From Hibiscus mutabilis (lineage: Eukaryota; Streptophyta; Magnoliopsida; Malvales; Malvaceae): a stretch of 64,000 nt of DNA. This document shows, piece after piece, positions 10,350 through 20,708 of the stretch (the first letter of the stretch is position 1; each line of letters opens with the position of its first letter). Below the pieces are notes generated by a model. That model had not been told where the DNA came from. It was given only the letters and a program-made list of their open reading frames with translations, and searched no databases. The DNA is taken from assembly GCA_019671005.1 (NCBI GenBank), contig CM033719.1, positions 19,952,750 through 20,016,749 of the forward strand, in the 5' to 3' direction. Position numbers and translations under genes: made by a program.

Positions 10350-13300
10350 ATGCAGTCCTTGGCTGCCCCATCCCACCTGCTCCCCTCCCCCACCCACTGG
10401 CATTTGCCCCCTTCTTCCCCACGCTCCACCACCATAAAATGCAAACTCCCTTCTCAAAACCCAAAACCCCACTCCCCTCTCCAAGCCCCCTGTTCTTGCC
10501 TCCGCTTCTGCCGCAACACTCCTCGTCACCATCACCCCCATTTCCATCTGTCTCGTCGGAGGCGGCAGCTTCTTCGGTGGCGACGGATTTGGAGGTGGTG
10601 GTTCCAATGGCGGTGATGGAAGCAGCGGCAACTTCTGGGAAAAAGTTCTTTTCGCCTTCCCCGGCAATTGCGGACGAGAACAATCAAAATCAAGAATGTG
10701 ATTCTCACGGATTACCAGCCAACATAGTAGTTCAACTCAACAAGCTGAGTGGGTTCAAAAAGTACACGCTTTCGGATTTTTTTTTTGACAGACGGCGGTG
10801 GACCACGGTTGTAACTGAAGATTCATTCTTTGAAATGGTTTCGTTGAGGCCAGGAGGGGTCTGCACCAAAACCCAGTTACAGAAGGAGCTTGAAACTTTA
10901 GCTACATGTGGAATGTTTGAGAAAGTTGATATGGAGGGCAAAACGAACCCAGATGGAACTTTGGGACTAACCATTTCGTTTACAGAAAGTACTTGGCAAT
11001 CAGCTGATAGGTTTAGGTGTATAAATGTTGGGCTAATGGCTCAATCCAAGCCTATTGAAATGGACTCCGATATGACAGATAAGGAAAAAATGGAGTACTA
11101 TAAGAGCCAAGAGAAGGATTACAAGAGGAGGATCGAGAGAGCTAGACCTTGCTTGTTGCCAATGCAGGTAAATACGGAAGTGCTGCAGATGCTGAGGGGT
11201 CAAGGGAAAGTGAGTGCTAGGTTATTGCAAAAGATAAGGGATAGGGTTCAGAAATGGTACCATGATGAAGGGTATGCTTGTGCTCAGGTTGTCAATTTTG
11301 GTAACTTGAATGCTAAGGAAGTCGTTTGTGAGGCAGTGGAAGGGGATATTACACAGCTTTCGGTTCAGTTCCAGGATAAGCTTGGAAATGTTGTTGAAGG
11401 TAATACCCAGCTTTCTGTTGTGAGGAGAGAGTTGCCTAGACAGGTATACAAATATACAATTGATGCTTGTGACCTTCAATACTATTTAGGGTAGACTGAT
11501 CATGGGTTTAATAGTGGAATTCTTGAAGCATATATTTGATTGTTTTCAACGTTTTAGAAATGGCTCTGAAGTGTACTATCATATAAGTTACCTTAATAGT
11601 TAAGAAAGAACCACATTGTAGATTCTGATATCTGCTGTTATAGTTTTTTTTTTTACCTTAAATGTTATTAAGTGTGATTCGATCTTTGGTACAGTTGTGA
11701 AATTCTATATTCAGAAATAGCTTTGAACAATTCAGATAATTTGATAGTTAGCACTTAGAATAAGTGTGGAAGAGAAGAACTATTGTGTGAAATTCAAGGA
11801 AAACACTGACTTGATGCTTTTGAATTAGCTCTCATGAGCTATGGATTTTCTGATAAAATGTATTATTTCTTTTCAATTCTACAAGTAATGAATGGCTGAT
11901 TGTTAGTACCTTTAGCTGTAGAGTTGCTAATTATGCCTATTTATTCAGTATTGATGATGATTGATTGTTAAACTATGTCGGCCTTTGATTTACAGCTTCG
12001 ACAAGGCAATGTTTTTAATATTGAAGCTGGGAAACAAGCCCTGAGGAACATAAACTCACTGGCTTTGTTTTCAAATATTGAAGTGAACCAACGACCTGAT
12101 GAGAAGAATGAGGGAGGCATCATTGTTGAGATAAAGCTGAAAGAGCTGGATCAAAAAGCGGCTGAAGTTAATACTGAGTGGAGTATTGTACCCGGACGTG
12201 GGGACATCCCACGTTGGTATGCAAATCTAGTTATATATTATGCCTTGCAATTTTGCTTGTAGATTATAACTGATTGTAACTTGAACTTAAAAATTGTGAT
12301 TTATTTTGTTTGCATATTGTGCTATTTTCTGTTCAGGCTTCAATTCATCTTGGTGGAACTGTCTCTTTTGAGCATCGAAATCTAAAAGGGCTTAACAGAT
12401 CCACTCTTGGTTCATTAACCACCAGTAACTATTTTAATCCTCAGGTGCTTTTTTCTAAATATACATGTTGCTCTCTCATAGTTCTTGCAGTAACCTTTGT
12501 CCAATGGTAAGTGTAAATTTTCATCCTCAGATATTCATGTTTTTCTTTTCTCTATTATGATCTTGCTTTCAAACTAGAATATGTTCACCCATATTTAGAT
12601 GATGTCTATAATCGACGCAATCGAACTTTTCGAGCAAGCTGCTTTAACAGCCGGAAACTGAGCAAGCTGCACAGCCGGAAACTGAGTCCAGTTTTCACTG
12701 GTGGGCCAGGAGTCGATGAAGTCCCACCAATATGGGTTGACCGAGCTGGTGTTAAAGCTAACATTACAGAGGTATTCTGCTATATTTAGAATTATTTATG
12801 AAGTGATTTTAGGACTTTATTTACCATCAAATCTATTGTGATCAATATGATTCTGGTAGAATTTCACCCGTCAAAGTAAATTCACTTATAGACTTGTGGT
12901 GGAAGAGATAACAACACGTGACGAAAGCAGTCATATCTCTGCAAATGGTCAAAGGGTGCTACCAAGTGGAGGCATCAGCGCAGATGGACCTCCTACCACT
13001 CTCCGTGGTACTGGTGTTGATCCAATGGCATTTCTACAGGCAAACATCACACGGGACAATACCAAATTTGTAAATGGCGCAATAGTTGGTGAGAGGAACG
13101 TGTTTCAGGTCAGCCCATTTGTTTACATTGTGAATCTGTCTTTGCTGATACTGTTCTAATTAGGATGAAAGCATTATTGGTAGAACATCTGCTAACATGT
13201 TTGTAATTAATTCTAATAGAGGTACCAAGCCCATTTTAGTTATCCTTCTAAAGTTTTAGCCTTCCTCATGTAATAAACAGGCAGATGTATCAGATTCAGA

Positions 13301-14186
13301 ATAATAGCCGAATTATTCTGGCTGTTGGATATTGAAATATCTTGTTTTTTGCATTATTGAAATAGTTGAAATACATAAATTTAAGCTTACTAGTAAGTGC
13401 TCCTTTTATTGTAAACCACTTCCTAACATTAGTTGCATGGTGGTTTATTCATGAATCTACACTTGACGGTTTATTTCCTAGCTAATTGCTTGCATTTTTT
13501 ATGCAATGCAGGTGGATCAAGGACTTGGTATTGGCAGCAAGTTTCCATTCTTTAATCACCATCAACTCACTTACACGATTTCTCCAACTAAGACAAGTGG
13601 AAGAAGGTGCTGGCAACCCCCCCACACACACACACCTGTTCTAGCCCTTCATGGCCACTATGGAGGCTGTGTGGGTGACCTTCCAAGTTATACTTTTACT
13701 CTTGGAGGTCCCTATTCTGTGAGAGGTTATAACATGGGTGAGTTAGGTGCAGCCAGAAACATTCTTGAGGTAAGAATGGTTGGGGATACCTATTTCTTTC
13801 TTAATCTTTTGTTTATTTTTTAATGTCATAAGTTATGTTATATTTCCGGTGAAAATGCTAATGAGTCTGATGATAAAAATTGTTGGAGAGTACATTTAAT
13901 GAAATGACTAATTTATCTGAAATCTGTTTTCTGATATTGCCTGCAGCTTGGAGCAGAGATTAGGATACCAGTGAGGAATACACACGTTTATGCATTTGCA
14001 GAGCATGGGAATGATCTAGGAAGTTCAAAAGATGTGAAGGGCAACCCAACAGAGGTCTACAGGCGCATGGGTCGTGGTTCATCATATGGGGTTGGTGTCA
14101 AACTAGGTCTGGTGAGAGCTGAGTATGACGTTGACCATAACACCGGAACTGGTGCGGTCTTCTTCCGATTTGGGGAAAGATACTAA
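10350..14186 (+). pseudogene. TOC75: TOC75 (TOC75-III type) chloroplast protein-import channel, seven exons, decayed
   Basis: TOC75 is the beta-barrel channel of the TOC complex in the chloroplast outer envelope: N-terminal bipartite transit peptide, Gly-rich linker, three POTRA domains, C-terminal 16-strand Omp85 barrel. Homologous exons are 10350-11443, 11996-12216, 12337-12444, about 12559-12771, 12860-13108, 13512-13769 and 13947-14186, ending in the family's C-terminal 'FFRFGERY' and a TAA. All junctions are GT-AG except the exon 4 acceptor, which is absent. POTRA text such as 'GLPANIVVQLNKLSGFKKYT' and barrel text such as 'GGPYSVRGYNMGELGAARN' identify it as TOC75 rather than OEP80. Lesions: exon 1 uses three frames; a 1-nt loss near 12201 gives a stop at 12383-12385; exon 4 has a 24-nt duplication; exon 6 has a compensated 2-nt loss. 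Introns show it is not a processed copy. Confidence 0.88.
10439..11443 (+). pseudogene. TOC75: TOC75 exon 1, open POTRA-coding segment
   Basis: From the ATG at 10439 the frame is open for 335 codons to the donor at 11444. Only codons from about 'KKFFSPSPAIADE' onward are in the true TOC75 frame; the upstream part is out-of-frame reading of the transit peptide and Gly-rich linker. The POTRA region is well preserved: 'EDSFFEMVSLRPGGVCTKTQ', 'LETLATCGMFEKVDMEGKT', 'SADRFRCINVGLMAQSKPIE', 'KVSARLLQKIRDRVQKWYHD' and 'DEGYACAQVVNFGNLNAKEV'. If transcribed, it could at most give a POTRA-only product with no barrel and a scrambled targeting sequence. Confidence 0.8.
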
Positions 14187-14593
14187 ATTGTAATTTAGGG
14201 TCTAATTCTGCTTAATACAGGGTAGCCATTTTGGTTTGTAGTTACTGTTGGAGCTGTTCTTGAATCTTACAGAGATTTTGAGATGCATGGAACTAGGCAC
14301 ACTATTTAATCGGCTTTCTTATTTCAAACAATTTTTCTTTTTTGTAAATTTTTGCGTTACAACTTTATCCTATTCTGTTCAAATTGAAGGATTACAGGGA
14401 AACTGTTGGTTCCTGATGATTATCTTCCTAAAGCCAGCTCAGCAGTATTTGTGGTTCTATCCCAAATTTATATCTACTATCAACAACAAAAAACAGCATC
14501 GTTAATTACATAATTAGTTATGCACCGGGGATGTTCAAACTCAAACCAATATGATGAGATACAAGTGAAAGCCCATTGTGCTAAACTATGGGG
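14187..14593 (+). other. 3' flank of the TOC75 locus
   Basis: Probable 3' UTR and downstream DNA. It is AT-rich with no recognisable gene. A short ORF at 14248-14505 has no homology I recognise. No clear terminator or poly-A signal is asserted. Confidence 0.4.
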
Positions 14594-14602
14594 TTTCGAT
14601 TT

Positions 14603-15684
14603 GGCTTAAACAAAAAAAACCCTTAAACTGTCTATTTTTTTTACTTTTGGCCCTTAAACTATAATTTGGGCAAAATATGTCCTTAAACTATCATTTTGAT
14701 CACTTTAAGCCCCTAAACTATGATTTGGGCAAAATAAACACTTAAACTATCATTTTTGATCACTTTAAGTCCATGGTTACAAAAATATCATTTTATAGGC
14801 TTTTCTAACATATATAAATATTTATGTTCTTTTTAAATTTTAAAATATCATATATCAAAATAAGCCCCTAAACTATCATTTCTGGTCATTTTAAGTCTGA
14901 TAGTTATTTAAGTCAAAAGAAAATTATTTTAACTAATAAGATATTGATACATCACAAAGATTTTTTGACCAATTAATAGTTTTGGGTAGGGGTGTTCAAA
15001 AATACCCGACCCAATTACCCGAACATAAATAACCTGGTATTTACCCGGAATTTTTTTATCCGTTTATCCGGGTTGGGTACTCGGCCCGTCACTTCTCGGG
15101 TTGGGCCCGAGTCACAAAATTAAGAATTTTTGGATCCCCGATTACAATCGGGTACCCGGATATATTTAAAATTAATATTTTTATATTTAATATACATATT
15201 TTTATATTAAACTAATAAAAAATCTAAGATTTTTTATATTTTTATATTTAATAAATACATATTTTTATATTAGACTAATAAATACATATTTTTATATTTT
15301 ATATTAAACTAATAAAATATTTTATATTAAAATATATATATTTTTATATCCGGATACCCAAATACCCGAATTTTCGGGTACCCGCAAAAACCGGGTCGGG
15401 ACACGGGCCGCATTTTCTACTACCTGAAGATCCGGGTACCCGGAAACTTCAGGTACCCGAATACCTGGGTACCCGAATTTGAGCAACCCTAAAGAAAAAT
15501 GATATAGTTTAGGTACTTATTTTGACCGAAGAATAGTTTAGGGAATTAAAATGACAAAAAATGATAGTTTAGGGCCTATTTTGCCCAAAAATGATAGTTT
15601 AATGGCCTATTTTGCCCAAATCATAGTTTAAGGGTCAAAAGCAGAAAAAATGCATAGTTTGAGGACTGTTTTTTTGTTTAAGCC
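14603..15684. mobile_element. Mutator-type TIR element (MULE-MITE family A), 9-bp TSD
   Basis: Long terminal inverted repeats start GGCTTAAACAAAAAAA and end TTTTTTTGTTTAAGCC. Each arm contains repeated 'cttaaactat..tttgggcaaaata' blocks. The element is flanked by a perfect 9-bp duplication TTTCGATTT at 14594-14602 and 15685-15693, the hallmark of Mutator-like elements. It has no coding capacity. A second element is nested inside at 14989-15489. Confidence 0.9.
14989..15489. mobile_element. nested 501-bp TIR element with TA target site
   Basis: It begins GGGGTGTTCAAA and ends TTTGAGCAACCC, imperfect TIRs, and is flanked on both sides by TA (14987-14988 and 15490-15491). This fits Tc1/mariner (Stowaway-like) insertion. 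Sub-terminal GGGTACCCG-type GC-rich inverted blocks surround an AT-rich core of repeated 'tatttttatatt' units (about 15175-15350). A hAT-like family with a poorly preserved TSD is an alternative. Confidence 0.6.
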
Positions 15685-15693
15685 TTTCGATTT

Positions 15694-16159
15694 ACATAAC
15701 AAACACTAACACTAGCAAGTTGAGCCATTAAATTAAGAGCCTCTTTTAAACAATACTGCTAATCACTTTTGACTAGGGTCAGAGATTTTATTATCATATC
15801 ATTCATTCAATATGCAGGTTAACACGACTGAGAATATTAGCAAAGAAAAAAACAACATGCTCTCACCAAAGATTTATGCTTGGTATGCTCTCTGCGTGTG
15901 TCTTAGAGGTTGGGGTTCACATATGCTCTTTCTATATAATGCCTGGAAACGTAGTGGGTTTAGGTTGTATATTGACTTTTATAGAGACATGAAAGGAGGT
16001 TTAAATAAAAGAAGCTAGAGATTTCAACAGAAATTAGAGGAAATTGATGAGAGACAGCCAGGGGGAAACAAGGAGAAATCGAAAAATTAATGGTCCATAG
16101 TCCCCTGTAATTTATTATTAGAACCTTCTTAAAGGTAACAACAAGATCATCTATAGACA
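15694..16159. other. intergenic DNA, nothing recognised
   Basis: AT-rich DNA between the MULE-MITE and the LINE relic. A short ORF at 15812-16018 has no recognisable domain. Confidence 0.4.
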
Positions 16160-17460
16160 TGACCCATGGAACCCCGACCTGTTTTTTTGAACCGAAAGTT
16201 AACATTTCATAGCAACAACACCTTTCAGCATAGGACACAAATCAAAAGGGATTTGCCGCATCCACTGTGGTGGACAAATACCTTTAAGAGTAGCTGGAGC
16301 AATCCAGTTAGCAACTTAGTTGCTCGTTCGATGCACATAAGAAAAAACAATATTAGACAAAGATTCAGTCGATTTTCGTGTGTAAGAGACTACGGCTTTG
16401 GCCTCCCATGCATCAGGTGTTTGGCCCTTGATCATTTCAATAACATCTTTGCACTCGGACTCAACAAATACTTGTTGCCAACCATGTTCAATGAGGGATG
16501 AACCAAGTCTTAGAGCAAGAAATTCAGCCACAAGTGCAACCTAAACCCAAATGCTATAGCAGGAGTAATATAAACTCAGCAACTCTTATATTTATTAGTG
16601 TGTTAGAATAATGTATTTAACCCAAAAGCTTTAAATTTGGTTTTGAGAAATGCTTCATCTTTTACAGGGTGCAAGAACATGGTGGTGAACCTATCATTCC
16701 TTTTAGTGGTGGTGAACCTACTGAACCTATCATTCCTTTAAATAAATCCCAACAATAGGAAAATCTGGTCTTGGATTTGCTAGATGATTAACAATATTAA
16801 TGGCATCACCATCAATGATGACAGAGGGCCATTGCTTATCTAGTCCAGGACTGATGCCTTCGATGAAAGCTCGAGCTTCAACCAGCTCTGTGTCATGTAA
16901 GTTGGACACGCAATGTGCATGACCTGCTAGGACCAACTCATTGTTGTCGCGAGCAATGACTCTAACTGCCCCCTTTCGGTTCAGTGCGCCACGTTAATCT
17001 TCACTTGTCCCAGTCTCGAATTAATTTATCGCACAGCTCGCGGTTGAGGGGACATCACATTATTTGTGGACAAGCAAGTGTAGTAAATTTGACATGAAGG
17101 GCTTTAGCATTGTCGAACACCACACGACCAAACAACTGACTTTCATGGATGAATGAGTCGATTCCACATATTCCATGGAAGAACTATGAAACTTTTGAAC
17201 TATTTTATGTCCATAATATGAATTGCCTTCTCTAGTCAATCTCTAAATTTAGAACTTAGATTATTTAGAATTCTAGAATCAAATTGGCCGTGATGAAGTA
17301 CCTCCCTCGTGTAAGGACAGTCACGCAAGGCATGAACCATGGTCTCCACATGTCTACATAGCTTGCACACCTCAGATTCAGATTCGACATGATTGACTAG
17401 TCTTTTTAGGGTGAAATGTTGCATACTGTCTAATTTTAAGTATAAGGAATTCATTTTGTG
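16160..17460 (-). mobile_element. minus-strand LINE relic (zf-RVT and two RNase H fragments)
   Basis: Read on the minus strand from 17454 downward. 'VCKLCRHVETMVHALRDC' (17236-17454) is the zf-RVT Cys/His motif that precedes RNase H in plant LINEs. Then 'RVIARDNNELVLAGHAHCV' and 'ELVEARAFIEGISPGL...VIIDGDAINIVNHL' (16730-16980) form an RNase H piece. A second RNase H piece lies at 16316-16531, 'AEFLALRLGSSLIEHGW' and 'VFVESECKDVIEMIKG'. The two cover homologous parts of the domain, so this is either two LINE fragments or an internal duplication. No endonuclease or RT is visible. Confidence 0.72.
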
Positions 17461-17929
17461 CTTTATTTCATGATTTAGTGTGTCGTTTTTGGTGTTGCAT
17501 GTGAAATGATAGTTTTCCCCTTGTGTGTTTTACAACTTTTCTCAGTGGTTGTAGGGCATGTTTAGGACTTAGGCTCACTTTTAAGTATCTACATATTTAA
17601 GTTGTATGTTTGCATGCTGAAAATTTTTAATTGGGGAATATGTTTGCATTTGTTTTGTATTCGAGTCACTTCGATGACTAATGTAGAGTTCGGTATTCGA
17701 GTCAATTCGTTCCGAACGAGTATTGAGTGTCACATCAAATATCTAATTATGGTTAAGTAATATATTATATTAGAGTATGGTTAAGTAATGTGAGCTAGAG
17801 CCGAACTTTGATCAAGCTGAGCCTAAGTAGCTTGCAAGCCGGTCAGGCTCATCATCACCTCTAGTTCTATCCAACAATCTTGTGACTACTTCATGAAGCC
17901 GCGAGACCAACAACAACATTTTGCCAAGC
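17461..17929. other. intergenic DNA, nothing recognised
   Basis: AT-rich DNA with no gene or element I can name. Around 17790-17870 short 'gagctagagccgaac' and 'aagccggtcaggctcatc' stretches resemble degenerate transposon DNA, but no ends are visible. Confidence 0.4.
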
Positions 17930-17938
17930 CTAATATCG

Positions 17939-18117
17939 GAAAAATTATTAGATGGGTCTGGCTCACCACGTCATCTATGGTTCATCTAATAATAATTTTT
18001 CATCTCATTTTTTTTCAAGGTGAATTTTAACCTTTTCCTACATATCATTAAATGAACGAATCTCATTAGATAGGACCATAAATAACGTGGTAAGCCGGGA
18101 CCATATAATAATTTTTG
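17939..18117. mobile_element. 179-bp MITE with 9-bp TSD
   Basis: Almost the whole element is a pair of inverted repeats: it starts GAAAAATTATTAGATGGG and ends CCATATAATAATTTTTG. The arms share 'ggctcaccacgtcatctatgg' type sequence of about 42 bp with few mismatches. A perfect 9-bp duplication CTAATATCG flanks it (17930-17938, 18118-18126), indicating a Mutator-type MITE. Confidence 0.88.
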
Positions 18118-18126
18118 CTAATATCG

Positions 18127-18944
18127 AGATCACCTCTTGAATCGCGCGGCCCAAATATTTTCAAGCAAACCAATCTTAAGACCTTGACCCTGAAAGGTTA
18201 AATATGGCCTATTCTAAAATATTATAAAATGAATAACTATAGAAATTGATTTAGTTAACTTTCAAGACCTCACATATGCACAATTATGAAAGAATTCACT
18301 AATATAAAATGAATAACTATAGAAATTGATTGAGCTATTGATTATATTTGGTTAATGAATGCATGATTGACTGTAACTCTTCCGACTACTGAATGCAATG
18401 TCCTTCACTCAAGTAAGTCTCTCAAATCAAGTAGGGGTGATTAAAAAGCCTTCCAAAATTCACTGGTTTGATATTTATGAAAGGATTCCAACTGCAAAAT
18501 CTTCGACCCTCTCCCAAACACAATAGTACTGGAGTAGAGGGTTGAGACACACTGCTAGAATTTTACGGTACTTCAATTTTGTTGGACATGAATTATATCC
18601 TCGTGAGTCTCGTACTTGCTTATGAGGGTGGTACTAATATTGTTGATTTTAATCTCAGCACTATATTATTCAATTTTATTACTAATATTGTTCTTAATCT
18701 CACTGTCCATCCAAATAGGCCTTATGACATCAAAACACACCCTAATAAATACCCAATTCCTCCATCATGTGGACATGTACCTTTTATTACTCTCTTCCAC
18801 TTAAAAAATCATATTTTATTGATTTGAAAAGAAAATAACCAGAAACAAAATTCTCCATTAATTCCTTATGGTGTTCAAAATGTTATGATAAGTACAAAAT
18901 ACTCCAAAAACCCATACCGACGGAAGAACATGAAATAAAACACG
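18127..18944. other. intergenic DNA with a 29-bp direct repeat
   Basis: A 29-bp sequence beginning tataaaatgaataactatag occurs at 18223-18251 and again at 18303-18331 (80 bp apart). Otherwise no recognised gene or element. ORFs at 18579-18827 and 18616-18804 overlap in different frames and look spurious. Confidence 0.5.
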
Positions 18945-19163
18945 GTGAATAAAGAAGGCAAGATGGAATTGTTAATTTCTTCCCTGATAACCTACATTTT
19001 CTTTCAATATTTGGCTAATCATTCATATGTCACGAGTACAGCTCGAATGATTTTGGAACTTGAAATAACCATTGCCTTATCAAAAGGTGTCATGGCAGCA
19101 AAAGCAGCGTATCAGCATGAGGCTGTTGTCTTATCCACGGCGGGTGACAAGTTGCGGAAGTAG
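18945..19163 (+). CDS. small ORF, 72 aa, unknown; doubtful
   Basis: An open frame from ATG with a hydrophobic start ('ELLISSLITYIFFQYL') and a C-terminal part 'SKGVMAAKAAYQHEAVVLST' whose amino-acid composition looks more protein-like than its surroundings. I recognise no family. No introns or neighbours support it. It could be a fragment of an exon or chance. Confidence 0.12.
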   Translation: MNKEGKMELLISSLITYIFFQYLANHSYVTSTARMILELEITIALSKGVMAAKAAYQHEAVVLSTAGDKLRK

Positions 19164-20306
19164 TGAACCACAATTCCCTTCCCTGCCGAAAAGTAAAACA
19201 GCGAGAAATAATTAGTAGCGACCCATGCCCGACAGGCCGATACAACTCATACTTTTGTCTGTGGTTTTGAATTTACTTTGATTCGAGATGGAGATGAATG
19301 GCTGCTAATGTTCAAGCCAATGGAAAAAGGATAAAAAAGGTTCACTATCAGCATCCAATAACAAGTTGTTGAGCACAATGAAATAAGAAACTAGAATGTA
19401 GATTTAGGGATATGACCTAATCAAGATAGGGGATGGGGTGCTTCCTGCTTCTCTATCAAGTAAATAAAGAAATATAGAACACGTAAGTAACCTCTTTCTG
19501 CCATCCAGTGAGAGGTTTCTTTCTCTCTTTCCCAGCTAAACATCAAGAAATGAAATTCTTAAAACACAATGTGAAAATGAATTGCTTGCTAGGACAATTA
19601 ACTGGACACAATTATATGCAGATTGCACAACAGCCACCAATCATATGCAAGTAAAATATACTACATTAGCCTAAAAACAAAAGCGACCCCTTTTCCTGCC
19701 ATATGAGTACAATTTGAACTTATTACCCCATAACTCTGTTTGAATCATACTGTAACTTCCATTCCACGTAAACCAAAATAATCTATGCTCCTTCCATTCC
19801 AATCCTAAAAATATGATAGCGTAGTAACCAAAATTATTTGACTCAAAAAAATCATTTTTCTTGACTTAATTTGAAACTAAAAAACTAAGACTATATTTGA
19901 CTTAAATCGTAACTTTTTTTGCACCAAATTAAGCTCTTATACTCCAACATTTCATCAATTCACCCCTTTGTTCAAGGTTGACTGTTAAATCTAACAGCTT
20001 TTTGAATCACTTGATACGTGTTAAATTTTTTATTTATCTAAAATAATCTTTAAAAGTTTTAAATATTCTAAAATACTTATAAAAATTATATAAAAAATAT
20101 TTTAAAAAATCTGTAAATATCACATGACGTAACTGCAGTATGTCACGTGACAATAATAACTAAAAAAATCATCGAAAATTAATTGGCAAAATTAATTGAT
20201 TTAATTTATTAGTTCGAGGCTTAATTGGGAGAAAAAATTAAAGGATTTGGATTGATTTTTTTCCCCAAAAGTTCAAAGATTTCCAGCACCCTTAATTCTA
20301 AAATAA
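19164..20306. other. intergenic DNA downstream of LUX, nothing recognised
   Basis: No coding region recognised. AT-rich, with degenerate repeats. The segment 19900-20280 resembles the flank of a MULE-type MITE ('cttatactccaacatttcatcaattcaccc'), but I could not pair its ends. Confidence 0.35.
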
Positions 20307-20514
20307 GACTGATCAACTCGACTACCTCAAAAACTTTTTACTCAATCCATGCTCACCCCAATATACAAGCAGTTTCCCTAACCAACAATATTCTATATTA
20401 GTTTACCTAAAACATGACTGATCAACTCGACTGCCTCAAAAACTTTTTACTCAATCCATGCTCACCCCAATATACAAGCAGTTTCCCTAACCAACAATAT
20501 TCTATATTAGTTTA
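20307..20514. repeat. 109-bp tandem duplication (1.9 copies)
   Basis: A unit starting GACTGATCAACTCGACT occurs at 20307-20415 and again at 20416-20514, with only about one mismatch over the shared ~99 bp. It lies about 195 bp beyond the LUX stop codon, possibly within the 3' UTR or terminator region. Near identity indicates a recent duplication. Confidence 0.93.
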
Positions 20515-20708
20515 AATCTCAAGATAAGTTCAAACAACCAAAATTTTCAAACAAATCATTGAGCTACAATAAAGTTTCAGCAACCAAAAGAGAGAATATT
20601 GTAACTAACAGTCATGAGTAAACAAATCAATAAATCTTGAAATTTTATTATAAACATTGTATAAAAGAAGGAAAAGAACTGACCTTGGTACAAAAAATCT
20701 AGCTAATT

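Noticed and set aside
10303..10683. ORFs on the minus strand over TOC75 exon 1
   Set aside because: They are antisense shadows of the Pro/Ser- and Gly-rich N-terminal coding region.
10350..14186. OEP80 (TOC75-V) as identity of the plastid gene
   Set aside because: The POTRA and barrel text and the C-terminal FRFGERY fit TOC75-III; OEP80 ends differently and lacks the Gly-rich linker.
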